In this document: positions 33,117 to 41,281 of the stretch, in pieces
How positions within the stretch are numbered: position 1 is the first letter of the stretch
How the letters are laid out: each line of letters starts with the position of its first letter
DNA from: JAKFVA01 sp046155225
Lineage (GTDB): Bacteria > Pseudomonadota > Gammaproteobacteria > Burkholderiales > Burkholderiaceae_C
Length of the DNA: 53,706 nt
Assembly: GCA_046155225.1 (NCBI GenBank)
Contig: JBJXED010000048.1
Coordinates: forward strand, 1 to 53,706
Reading direction: 5' to 3'
Made by a program: the position numbers and the translations under genes
The notes under the pieces: model-generated
What the model was told of the DNA's origin: nothing
The model's database searches: none
What the model saw: only the letters and a program-made list of their open reading frames with translations

Positions 33117-35285
33117 TTGATGTCACTTAAAAAAATCGCCATCGCGCTGGTTTTTGCCGCCCTGGTAGCCGCATTTTTTGCGTTTGATCTCGGCCGCTAC
33201 CTTAGCCTGAGTTACCTCAGTGAAAGCCAGTCGCAACTGGCAGAGGCTTACGCCCGGCAGCCGCTGGTGTTTGTTGCTGGCTTCATGGCGGTCTATATTT
33301 TGGTGACCGCCGCGTCGCTGCCCGGCGCGGTGATTCTGACGCTCGCGGGCGGGGCTATTTTTGGCCTGTGGTGGGGCACGCTGATTGTGTCTTTTGCTTC
33401 GTGCATCGGTGCCACACTCGCTTTTTTGGCGGCGCGATTCGTACTGCGCGACAGCATCGAGGCGCGGCTAGGCAATTGGCTCAAGGACATCAACGCCGGC
33501 ATTGAAAAGCAGGGCGCGTTTTATTTGTTCACGCTGCGGCTGGTGCCACTGGTGCCGTTTTTCGTCATCAACCTGGTGATGGGCCTGACGCAAATGCCGG
33601 TGCGCACGTTTTACTGGGTCAGCCAACTAGGCATGCTGGCGGGCACGGCGGTGTATGTCAATGCCGGCACGCAACTGGCGCAGCTGAATTCGCTCGCCGG
33701 GATTTTCAGCCCGGCCCTGATCGGCTCTTTCGTGCTGCTGGGGGTGTTTCCGCTGCTGGCCAAGTGGGTCGTTGGCCTGGTGCAAAAGCGCAAGGTCTAT
33801 GCGCGCTGGCGCGCCGTCAAACCCAAAACCTTTGACCGTAATCTGGTGGTGATTGGCGGCGGCGCAGCGGGGCTGGTGTCGTCCTACATTGCGGCGGTGG
33901 TCAAAGCCAAGGTGACGCTGGTTGAAGCGCACAAGATGGGCGGCGACTGCCTCAACTACGGCTGCGTGCCGAGCAAAGCGCTGATCAAGAGCGCAGCGCT
34001 GATGCACCAGATCAGGCACGCCAGCCACTACGGCATAGGCGCGGCCAGCGCCACCGGTTTCAGCTTCAAACAAGTCATGGCGCGGGTGCATGCGGTGATT
34101 GCCGCCATCGAGCCGCACGACTCGGTCGAGCGCTACACCTCGCTGGGTGTGGAGGTGTTGCAAGGCCGCGCCAAAATCACTTCGCCCTGGACGGTGGACA
34201 TCACCCTGGCTGATGGCAGCCTGCAGACCCTGAGCACGCGCAGCATCATCATTGCCGCCGGTGCGCAGCCGTTTGTGCCGCCCTTGCCTGGCATTGACGA
34301 GGTGGGCTACGTGACCAGCGACACGCTATGGGAGCAGTTTGCACAGCTGGATGAGGTGCCCGCACGCCTGCTGGTGCTGGGCGGCGGCCCGATTGGCTGC
34401 GAGCTGGCGCAGAGCTTTGCGCGGCTGGGCTCGCAGGTCACGCAGGTGGAGATGGCGCCGCGCCTGATGGCCCGCGAAGACGCAGACGCTGCCGCGCTGG
34501 TGACGGCTTCGCTGCAAGCCGACGGCGTGCGCGTGCTGACCGGCCACCGGGCGCTGCGCTGCGAGAAATCCGGCACCACCAAAACCCTGATTGCCGAGCA
34601 TGGCGGCCAGGAAGTGCGCATTGAATTCGACGCCCTGCTGTGCGCCGTTGGCCGCAGCGCGCGGCTGACCGGCTACGGCCTGGAGGAACTCGGTATTCCC
34701 GCCAAGCGGACGGTGGAAACCAATGCGTATCTGGAGACGCACTACCCGAATATTTTTGCGGCGGGCGATGTCGCCGGGCCTTACCAGTTCACCCACACCG
34801 CCGCGCACCAGGCCTGGTATGCCGCCGTCAATGCGCTGTTTGGCCAGTTCAAGAAGTTCAAGGCCGACTACAGCGTCATTCCCTGGGCCACTTTTACCGA
34901 CCCCGAGATCGCGCGGGTGGGCCTGAGCGAGCAGGAAGCGACCGAGCAAAAAATCCCGTTTGAGGTCACCAAATACGGCCTGGACGACCTGGACCGCGCC
35001 ATCGCTGACAGCGCCGCCTACGGCTTTGTCAAGGTGCTCACGGTGCCCGGCAAGGACAAGATTCTGGGCGTCACGATTGCCGGTGTGCATGCGGGCGATT
35101 TGCTCGCCGAGTATGTGTTGGCCATGAAATACGGCCTGGGGCTGAACAAAATTCTGGGCACCATCCACACCTACCCGACACTGGCCGAAGCCAACAAATA
35201 CGCCGCCGGCGAATGGAAGCGCCACCACACGCCTCACAAGTTGCTCTACTGGGTGCGCAAATACCACGACTGGCGGCGCGGGTGA
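33117..35285 (+). CDS. VTT membrane domain fused to FAD disulfide oxidoreductase
   Basis: This 722-residue fusion begins with about 230 residues of a TVP38/TMEM64-type (VTT, DedA-like) membrane domain, with several hydrophobic helices and LPGAVILTLAGGAIFG. A soluble class I pyridine nucleotide-disulfide oxidoreductase follows: FAD fingerprint VVIGGGAAGLVSSY from about residue 242, redox pair C278-x4-C283 (GGDCLNYGCVPSK), NAD site VLGGGPIGCELAQ and the C-terminal HTYPTLAEA with the catalytic histidine. It looks like mercuric or lipoamide reductases but lacks MerA's heavy-metal domain. Its stop overlaps the DUF3047 GTG. Confidence 0.9.
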   Translation: MMSLKKIAIALVFAALVAAFFAFDLGRYLSLSYLSESQSQLAEAYARQPLVFVAGFMAVYILVTAASLPGAVILTLAGGAIFGLWWGTLIVSFASCIGATLAFLAARFVLRDSIEARLGNWLKDINAGIEKQGAFYLFTLRLVPLVPFFVINLVMGLTQMPVRTFYWVSQLGMLAGTAVYVNAGTQLAQLNSLAGIFSPALIGSFVLLGVFPLLAKWVVGLVQKRKVYARWRAVKPKTFDRNLVVIGGGAAGLVSSYIAAVVKAKVTLVEAHKMGGDCLNYGCVPSKALIKSAALMHQIRHASHYGIGAASATGFSFKQVMARVHAVIAAIEPHDSVERYTSLGVEVLQGRAKITSPWTVDITLADGSLQTLSTRSIIIAAGAQPFVPPLPGIDEVGYVTSDTLWEQFAQLDEVPARLLVLGGGPIGCELAQSFARLGSQVTQVEMAPRLMAREDADAAALVTASLQADGVRVLTGHRALRCEKSGTTKTLIAEHGGQEVRIEFDALLCAVGRSARLTGYGLEELGIPAKRTVETNAYLETHYPNIFAAGDVAGPYQFTHTAAHQAWYAAVNALFGQFKKFKADYSVIPWATFTDPEIARVGLSEQEATEQKIPFEVTKYGLDDLDRAIADSAAYGFVKVLTVPGKDKILGVTIAGVHAGDLLAEYVLAMKYGLGLNKILGTIHTYPTLAEANKYAAGEWKRHHTPHKLLYWVRKYHDWRRG

Positions 35286-36028
35286 AACGCCGCCTTGCCA
35301 GCGCTGCCGCCCTGCTGTACGCCGGCGTTGCTGCGCTGCTTGCCGCTGCCGCCGAGCCGCAGCGCAACCTGGCCCCCGTGACCGGCGGCTCGCAAAGCAA
35401 CGCGCCCAGCCCCTGGCGTGTGGTGGGTTTGCCCAAACAGCCCGCAGCGCTGGCCCTGGCGCAGTTTGAGGTGCTTGAGCTGGACGGCCAGCGCAGCCTG
35501 CGCGTGCGTACCCAGGCCAGCTACGGCACGCTGCTGCACGAATGGCAGGCCCCCGCCGGCAAGCAGCTGGCCTGGCGCTGGCGGCTGGACGCGCCACTGG
35601 CCAATGCCGATATCCGCACCAAAGCGGGTGACGATGCCGCACTGAAAGTCTGCGTCATGTTTGACGCGCCGTTGACAGGTGTGCCTTTTCTTGAGCGCAC
35701 CATGTTGCGTATGGCGCGCAGCATCACAGGCGAAGACCTGCCCGCCGCCACCCTGTGCTATTTGTGGGACAACAAATACCCGGCGGGCACGGTGAGCGAC
35801 AACCCCTACACGCGGCGGGTACGCTACATCGTGCTGCAAGGCGCGGGCGCAGCGCTGGGGCAGTGGGCAGACCAGTCACGCGATGTCGGGCAGGATTTTC
35901 TGCGTTTGTTTGGTGAGGAAAATTCGGCACTGCCACCGGTACGTGCCGTACTGGTCGGCGCCGACGCCGACAACACCCTGGGCAGCAGCCTGGGCTATCT
36001 GCAAATGCTGCGCTGGCAAACGCCTTAA
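35282..36028 (+). CDS. DUF3047 exported protein
   Basis: This 248-residue protein starts with GTG overlapping the previous stop (GTGA). A signal peptide (LASAAALLYAGVAALLAAAA) precedes a beta-rich domain with WRWRLDAPLANADIRTKAGDDAAL, ATLCYLWDNKYPAG and VGADADNT. This pattern matches DUF3047 as I know it. Function is unknown. It ends the radical SAM-DUF547-reductase-DUF3047 unit. Confidence 0.83.
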   Translation: MKRRLASAAALLYAGVAALLAAAAEPQRNLAPVTGGSQSNAPSPWRVVGLPKQPAALALAQFEVLELDGQRSLRVRTQASYGTLLHEWQAPAGKQLAWRWRLDAPLANADIRTKAGDDAALKVCVMFDAPLTGVPFLERTMLRMARSITGEDLPAATLCYLWDNKYPAGTVSDNPYTRRVRYIVLQGAGAALGQWADQSRDVGQDFLRLFGEENSALPPVRAVLVGADADNTLGSSLGYLQMLRWQTP

Positions 36029-36094
36029 GGCCTGCTGCCTGGCCATCTTTGGCGGGCTTCCAAAAGGCTATTTTGGCGGCATTTGACTGATTTT

Positions 36095-36155
36095 TTAAGC
36101 ATAATGTGCATCTAGCCAGCGTATTTATTGCCTGTAATGCTATTGTTTTTATTTG
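36095..36155 (-). repeat. Dispersed palindromic repeat upstream of DUF962 gene
   Basis: On the minus strand: AAACAATAGCATTACAGGCA, then ATAAATACGCTGGCTAGATGC. It ends about 40 bases before the DUF962 start codon, in a 166-base gap with no other feature. Confidence 0.7.
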
Positions 36156-36194
36156 CTCTCCAACCTGCCAAACTACTTCAAGGGAGACTCCGAC

Positions 36195-36698
36195 ATGAGC
36201 ACCACGACCCATCGCACCGCTACGTCGACCGCCGACACGGCGGTCAGCCCGTGCGCCGCTCTGCCTGAGGCAACGCGCCGCGTTGACGCGCTGCTGGCGC
36301 ACTACGGCCTCAGCCACCAGCATCCCACCAACGAGACCATCCATTTCGTCGCCATCCCGCTCATCATGGTCAGCCTGGTCGGGTTGCTGTTTTCGCTGCA
36401 TCCGTTTGTGGCCGTGGTGTTTGTGGCAGCGAGTCTGGTGTACTACGCACGCTTGTCGCGGGTGTTTTTAGTTGTGATGGCTTTGATCACGCTGCCCACG
36501 CTGGCTTTCCTGCACTTCCTGGGCGCTTGGGTGCTGCCACTTTCTGCGGCGGTTTTTGTACTGGCCTGGGTTATGCAATTCGTCGGGCACAAGATAGAGG
36601 GTAAAAAACCCTCTTTTTTTGAGGATTTGCAATACCTTTGGGTTGGACCACTGTTTGTCTTGTCAAAGCTATTTATAGCTCGGGGATGGCGTTGGTAG
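36195..36698 (+). CDS. DUF962/Mpo1-like membrane protein
   Basis: This 167-residue protein has YGLSHQHPTNETIHFVAIPLI before two or three hydrophobic helices and ends with QFVGHKIEGKKPSFFEDLQYLWVGPLFVL. The histidines and the EGKKPSF motif match yeast Mpo1, an iron-dependent dioxygenase that alpha-oxidises 2-hydroxy fatty acids. The bacterial function is inferred only. The start has AGGGAGA upstream. Its 3' end contains a small TTTATAGCTC motif, possibly a trace of the repeat family. Confidence 0.87.
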   Translation: MSTTTHRTATSTADTAVSPCAALPEATRRVDALLAHYGLSHQHPTNETIHFVAIPLIMVSLVGLLFSLHPFVAVVFVAASLVYYARLSRVFLVVMALITLPTLAFLHFLGAWVLPLSAAVFVLAWVMQFVGHKIEGKKPSFFEDLQYLWVGPLFVLSKLFIARGWRW

Positions 36699-36791
36699 TC
36701 GTCTTAGACGTAGGCGAGGGCTAACTTTTCTCGCTCGGAACATGGTTTTCCGCATGCTGTAAGCGTCTAAGCCAGCGATTAAAGCATTCAA

Positions 36792-36818
36792 TTAGCACTC
36801 CATTTGGTTGAGTGCTAA
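36792..36818. promoter_or_regulatory. Perfect CIRCE operator upstream of rpoH
   Basis: TTAGCACTC (36792-36800), nine bases, then GAGTGCTAA (36810-36818): exactly the HrcA operator with its canonical 9-9-9 geometry and no mismatch. TTAGCA (36792) and TAATAT (36816) with an 18-base spacer could serve as -35 and -10, so bound HrcA would cover the promoter. The rpoH start is 29 bases downstream. Confidence 0.93.
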
Positions 36819-36846
36819 TATTGCCTCCTACTGCAAGGAGATGAAC

Positions 36847-37779
36847 ATGACTGCAAACGCGCTCGCCTTAGCCAGCCCTTGGTCGAATTCCTCGGTTTCG
36901 CTGCCCGCACTCGGCAATCTTGACGCCTACATCAGCGCCGTCAACCGGATGCCCATGCTGACGCTCGAAGAAGAGCAGCAATTCGCCAAGCAATTGCAAA
37001 GTGACGGCAACGTCGAGGCCGCTGGAAAGTTGGTGCTGTCGCATTTGCGTTTGGTGGTATCGATCTCGCGCCAGTACCTAGGCTACGGCCTGCCTCACGG
37101 CGATTTGATTCAAGAAGGCAATGTCGGTCTGATGAAAGCCGTCAAACGCTTCGACCCCGAGCAAGGTGTGCGTCTGGTCAGCTATGCCATGCACTGGATC
37201 AAGGCTGAAATTCACGAATACATCCTGAAAAACTGGCGTATGGTCAAAGTCGCCACTACCAAGGCGCAGCGCAAACTGTTTTTCAACTTGCGCTCGATGA
37301 AACAAGGCTTCAAGGCCGATGCGGATCTGAATGACGACACCCACCGCGATACGCTCAGCCCAAATGAAGTAGCGCAAATGGCCCGCCGCCTGAATGTGAA
37401 GCAAGAGGAAGTTTTGGAGATGGAGATGCGCATGGCCGGCGGCGATGTGCTGCTGGACCCAAGTCCGAACGACGAGGGTGACGAAACCTACGGCCCCATC
37501 GCCTACCTGAGCGATACCAACCACGAGCCGACCGTAATGATGGCCGCGCATCAGCGAGACGTACTGGCCAGCGAAGGCATAGCCAGCGCGCTGAGTGCGC
37601 TGGACGACCGCAGCCGCCGCATCGTCGAAGAGCGTTGGCTCAAAGTCAACGACAACGGTTCGGGCGGTATGACGCTGCATGAATTGGCGGCGGACTACGG
37701 CGTGAGCGCCGAACGCATACGCCAGATTGAAGTGGCCGCCATGAAGAAAATGAGAACTACGCTGGCGCAATACCGGTAG
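36847..37779 (+). CDS. rpoH: RNA polymerase sigma-32 (heat-shock sigma factor)
   Basis: RpoH directs RNA polymerase to heat-shock promoters. The 310-residue protein has region 2 (LVLSHLRLVVSISRQYLGYGLPHGDLIQEGNVGLMKAVKRFDP with SYAMHWIKAEIHEYI), the RpoH box QRKLFFNLRSMK and region 4 (TLHELAADYGVSAERIRQIE). AAGGAG at 36835-36840 favours ATG 36847 over ATG 36841, which would have no spacing. The CIRCE operator places it under HrcA control. A 9-bp inverted repeat without a T run follows the stop (37792-37816). Confidence 0.97.
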   Translation: MTANALALASPWSNSSVSLPALGNLDAYISAVNRMPMLTLEEEQQFAKQLQSDGNVEAAGKLVLSHLRLVVSISRQYLGYGLPHGDLIQEGNVGLMKAVKRFDPEQGVRLVSYAMHWIKAEIHEYILKNWRMVKVATTKAQRKLFFNLRSMKQGFKADADLNDDTHRDTLSPNEVAQMARRLNVKQEEVLEMEMRMAGGDVLLDPSPNDEGDETYGPIAYLSDTNHEPTVMMAAHQRDVLASEGIASALSALDDRSRRIVEERWLKVNDNGSGGMTLHELAADYGVSAERIRQIEVAAMKKMRTTLAQYR

Positions 37780-37791
37780 CGAGCCGATGGA

Positions 37792-37816
37792 CTGCAAGGC
37801 TGAATTGGCCTTGCAG
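37792..37816 (+). terminator. Weak terminator-like inverted repeat after rpoH
   Basis: CTGCAAGGC and GCCTTGCAG form a 9-bp stem around seven bases. The following bases are CAATCC rather than T-rich, so termination would need a factor. Confidence 0.3.
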
Positions 37817-37882
37817 CAATCCGAAAAATAAGATCACTGTGCGGTGACGCACATAAATCGTCCGAACCCATCTTTTGGTATT

Positions 37883-37908
37883 AATTTGTCAGTGAAATAT
37901 GACAAATT
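37883..37908. promoter_or_regulatory. Inverted repeat upstream of the GGDEF-like gene
   Basis: AATTTGTCA, eight bases, then TGACAAATT: a perfect 9-bp dyad in an AT-rich 213-base gap, ending 84 bases before the start codon. The TGTCA..TGACA shape is typical of a dimeric regulator site; the regulator is unknown. Confidence 0.55.
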
Positions 37909-37992
37909 TCCTTATATCGCTGTTTGAGCCAAACCACATGTAACGGCAGCCTCCGGCTTAGCTACACAATGGTTTAAAGGAGCTCAAACTGG

Positions 37993-39729
37993 GTGTTCGG
38001 TGCAAAAAATAATTTAGTTTGCTTGCTGTTGCTCGGCTTATACCTGTGTTTGGGTGCCCACGCCCAGCCTGCTCTCAAGCCAGCCCTTACTGCTGCGCCC
38101 GCTGCAATTGTCATTGACGGCCGGCTGAATCAAGTTGATTTGACGGCGCTCGGTGCCTACTGGATCGACATCGATTCAGCGACAACCATTGAAGATGTGG
38201 ACACTTCAGCCAGCCAAGACAAATTCACCTCCATGATGCCTGATGACTCGCAGCTTGCCAGCGGGGGGGTGTTGTGGGTTCGATTGGACATAGCACTGAC
38301 TGACGTCACTTCGGCCAGGCATTTGCAGATTCCCTTGCCGGGACTGGGCTCTGCAGCGTTTTACTACCGCGACGCGCAAGGCTTATGGACCGAGCAAAAA
38401 GCGGGCGATCGCATTGCGATGGATTTATGGCCGCAGGCGGGTCGCTACCCCGTTTTTGCCCTGTCGAATGACACGCAGCTGACCCGCTATTACGTCCAAA
38501 TTGTTCTTGGCCGCATCCCGTTTGTGATACCGCTGAAAATCGTGAGCCAAGCCTACATGAGTGAGCAGCATGAAAGGGAGCAGTTTTTTCTGGGTGCCTA
38601 CTTTGGCTTGATCTTGCTGGTTGCCCTGCTGGCAGGCATCAACGCCGTGGCCTACCGCGACCGCGCCTTTGCGGTCTACACGATTTACGTCATTTTTTTG
38701 GCGGCAACCGTCGCGGCTTGGAGTGGCATTGGCGCTCAGTACTTCTGGCGCAATCAACAGGGGGTAAGCAGCGCGACCTTGTTTTTCCTGCCGCTTTTGG
38801 TGAGTGCTTGCGTACTGTGGTTTGCACGTGTGGTGCTCACGCCAAAACAATACGCGCCTGTGCTGGATCAATGCCTGCTCTCGCTGATCGGCCTGCTGCT
38901 GCTCATCGGTTTGGTCGATGTGCTCTGGCCCATACGCAGTGGTTTTGCTATTACCCAGGTGCTGGTGCTCACGGGCGTTGCGCTGCTCCTGAGTACGGTG
39001 GCGCAGGCGGCAAAGAACGGCAACCGCCATGTGCGCTGGTTCGGGTTGGGATTTTTGCCCGTTTTGCTCGTCACCGTGCTGTTGGTGGCCAGCAGTTTTA
39101 ACTGGCTTCGGCTAGGTGTGATGTATGAAGTCATCATCATGCTGTCCTCGGTATGGGCGGTTCCCGTGCTGTTTTTGGGCCTCAACCGGCGCTTGGCATA
39201 TCGCAAAGAATCAGAGGTCCGCGCCCGCGCTGCGCTGCAAACCGACCCCTTGACGGGACTTTCCCGAGAGCGGGTCTTTCTGGTCAGGCTCGAACGCTCA
39301 CTGGTGCGGGCCAAGCGCTACCAACAGCCCTTTGGTTTGATGGTGGTCAGCCTGTCTAACTACACCGCTTTGCAGAGGGAATTTGGCCGCAATGCAGCCG
39401 AACAGGCTTTGGTTCTGACGGCGAGTCGGCTGCAAGATGTGGTCCGCGATGTCGATACTGCTGCACGTGTAGGTGAGCATGAATTCGCCCTGTTGATCGA
39501 AGGACCTTGCTCGGCTGAAGACCTGCAACAAATCGCCACGCGCACTTTGGCGCAGAGCCTGCGCCCATCCTCCTTGCTTGGTGTGGGTGCAGGGCTGAAA
39601 TTTCACATCTCGATGGCGACAGTACCGCAGGGAGATCTGGACGAGAAAGAATTGCTGGGCTATCTCCTGAGTGATGTGGCACTCATCACGCCGGAAGACA
39701 GGAAAACCATTCGCCACTGTGCATTTTAA
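37993..39729 (+). CDS. 7TM-DISM sensor with degenerate GGDEF domain
   Basis: This 578-residue protein has a signal peptide ending GAHAQ and a periplasmic beta-rich 7TMR-DISMED2-like domain (GVLWVRLDIALTD). About seven membrane helices (FFLGAYFGLILLVALLAGI onwards) follow, then a C-terminal GGDEF fold (DPLTGLSRERVFLVRLERSL). The signature reads GEHEF at about residue 494 instead of GGDEF/GGEEF, so cyclase activity is unlikely; it may bind c-di-GMP or act structurally. GTG 37993 has AAAGGAG upstream. Its stop overlaps the stop of the convergent sco gene. Confidence 0.83.
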   Translation: MFGAKNNLVCLLLLGLYLCLGAHAQPALKPALTAAPAAIVIDGRLNQVDLTALGAYWIDIDSATTIEDVDTSASQDKFTSMMPDDSQLASGGVLWVRLDIALTDVTSARHLQIPLPGLGSAAFYYRDAQGLWTEQKAGDRIAMDLWPQAGRYPVFALSNDTQLTRYYVQIVLGRIPFVIPLKIVSQAYMSEQHEREQFFLGAYFGLILLVALLAGINAVAYRDRAFAVYTIYVIFLAATVAAWSGIGAQYFWRNQQGVSSATLFFLPLLVSACVLWFARVVLTPKQYAPVLDQCLLSLIGLLLLIGLVDVLWPIRSGFAITQVLVLTGVALLLSTVAQAAKNGNRHVRWFGLGFLPVLLVTVLLVASSFNWLRLGVMYEVIIMLSSVWAVPVLFLGLNRRLAYRKESEVRARAALQTDPLTGLSRERVFLVRLERSLVRAKRYQQPFGLMVVSLSNYTALQREFGRNAAEQALVLTASRLQDVVRDVDTAARVGEHEFALLIEGPCSAEDLQQIATRTLAQSLRPSSLLGVGAGLKFHISMATVPQGDLDEKELLGYLLSDVALITPEDRKTIRHCAF

Positions 39730-40331
39730 ACCGGCTTGAGCAGCAAATCAATATCGGCAGCCATAGCGGCCGCACCACTGCCATAACGGCTGTACAGACG
39801 AACCCGGCCTTGCGGGTCATACACAAAACTACCTGCTGAGTGGTCCAGCGTGTAACTGGCGGGTGTTTTGCCATCCACCTTTTTGTAGTAGACCTTGAAG
39901 TCCTTGGCCAGGTCTTGCAGCTTGTCTGGCGTGGTGCGCAGGGCCAGAAAAGTGGGGTCAAAGTTGTTTACATACGCTTTGAGGACTTCCGGTGTATCGC
40001 GCTCAGGATCCAGCGTGACAAAGAGCACCTGGAATTTACTGCCATCTTCCGCCAAGCGTTGCTTGATTTGCACCGCTTCGGCCAAGGTGGTGGGACATAC
40101 ATCAGGGCACTGTGTAAAACCAAAAAAAAGCAACACCGCCTTGCCAGTAAAGTCTTTGATGCTGCGCGCCTGCCCATGCTGGTCGGTCAAGGCAAAGTCA
40201 TTGGCGTAGGGTGCGCCAGTGATGTCAATGGCAGAAAACTGGGGCTTTTGGACCGGCTCCGGGCTGCAACCCGACACGACTGCGGCAAACAGCGCGAGCA
40301 GCAGCACATGAAAGATTTTTCTTTTTTTCAT
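39726..40331 (-). CDS. SCO1/SenC copper chaperone lipoprotein
   Basis: Sco proteins deliver copper to the CuA site of cytochrome oxidase subunit II or keep its cysteines reduced. The 201-residue protein has a lipobox (VVSGC), the copper motif C75-PDV-C79-P, FVTLDPERDTPEVL and the histidine ligand H164 in LDHSAGSF. It is last in the ctaA-ctaB-sco run, 8 bases after ctaB. Confidence 0.95.
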   Translation of the reverse strand: MKKRKIFHVLLLALFAAVVSGCSPEPVQKPQFSAIDITGAPYANDFALTDQHGQARSIKDFTGKAVLLFFGFTQCPDVCPTTLAEAVQIKQRLAEDGSKFQVLFVTLDPERDTPEVLKAYVNNFDPTFLALRTTPDKLQDLAKDFKVYYKKVDGKTPASYTLDHSAGSFVYDPQGRVRLYSRYGSGAAAMAADIDLLLKPV

Positions 40332-40339
40332 TGGGATTT

Positions 40340-41281
40340 CTAATTGGAGAAAAATACATAGTGGTCCACCAGTAAAGCGGCAAACAGCGCACTGAGGTGA
40401 ATCAAAGAAAAGCGAAAAGTTCGGCGTGCCAAAGCATCCGAATAATTGCGCCATAACGCAAACGCGTAGCCTGTGAATGCAACGGACAAAATCACTGCCG
40501 CAAAACAATAAATCCATGAACTCATGCCAACCATGAAAGGCATCAGGCAAGCGGCAAACAAAATCAAGGTGTATAGAAGAATTTGCAATCGGGTGAATTC
40601 ATTTCCATGCGTCACTGGCAGCATAGGCAGCCCAGACTTGCGGTAGTCCTCCACGCGGTAAAGCGCCAAGGCCCAAAAGTGTGGCGGTGTCCACAAGAAA
40701 ATAATCAGAAACAAGACCAATGCCTCGGGTGCGACCTCGCCCGTCATGGCTGCCCAGCCCAGCACAGGCGGCATGGCGCCAGACGCTCCACCAATGACAA
40801 TATTCTGGGGGGTGAGGGGTTTCAAAATTACGGTGTAGACCACGGCATAACCGATGAAAGTGGCCATCGTCAACCACATCGTGAGCGGGTTGACGCCGAA
40901 ATAAAGCACTGCCGAACCAACCAGCCCAAGGACCGCTGAAAAACCCAGGGTCTGGGTATTGCTCAACTGGCCTTGTGCAGTTGGCCGCCAGGCAGTGCGC
41001 TTCATTTTGGCGTCGATGCCCTGCTCGACAATGCAGTTGAAAGCGGCCGCCGCCGCCGCGACCAACCAAATACCCAAACAAGCAAGGAAGGCTATTTGCA
41101 GATCGGCCCAGCGCGGCACACCCGGTACCGCCAACGCCATGCCAATCAGCGCACAAAACACAATCAGTTGAATCACGCGCGGTTTGGTGAGGGCATAAAA
41201 CTGGCGCCAAACCGGCAGCGAAACCACCGCCAACGGGGCGGTGCCAGCCAGCACGGGCAGCGGTGCAGCCGGCTCACTCAT
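40340..41281 (-). CDS. ctaB: Protohaem IX farnesyltransferase (haem O synthase)
   Basis: CtaB (CyoE) adds a farnesyl group to haem B to make haem O, which CtaA then oxidises to haem A. The 313-residue membrane protein of the UbiA superfamily has the prenyl-diphosphate motif NCIVEQGIDAKMKRT and, later, YRVEDYRKSGLPMLPVTHG. About nine hydrophobic helices are visible. ATG 41281 overlaps the ctaA stop by 4 bases. Confidence 0.96.
   Translation of the reverse strand: MSEPAAPLPVLAGTAPLAVVSLPVWRQFYALTKPRVIQLIVFCALIGMALAVPGVPRWADLQIAFLACLGIWLVAAAAAAFNCIVEQGIDAKMKRTAWRPTAQGQLSNTQTLGFSAVLGLVGSAVLYFGVNPLTMWLTMATFIGYAVVYTVILKPLTPQNIVIGGASGAMPPVLGWAAMTGEVAPEALVLFLIIFLWTPPHFWALALYRVEDYRKSGLPMLPVTHGNEFTRLQILLYTLILFAACLMPFMVGMSSWIYCFAAVILSVAFTGYAFALWRNYSDALARRTFRFSLIHLSALFAALLVDHYVFFSN

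Noticed and set aside
33117..35285. Mercuric reductase (merA)
   Set aside because: It lacks the N-terminal heavy-metal domain and the C-terminal cysteine pair of MerA, has a VTT membrane domain instead, and no mer genes are nearby.
37792..37816. Strong terminator after rpoH
   Set aside because: The stem is good, but there is no T run, so it is listed only as a weak candidate.
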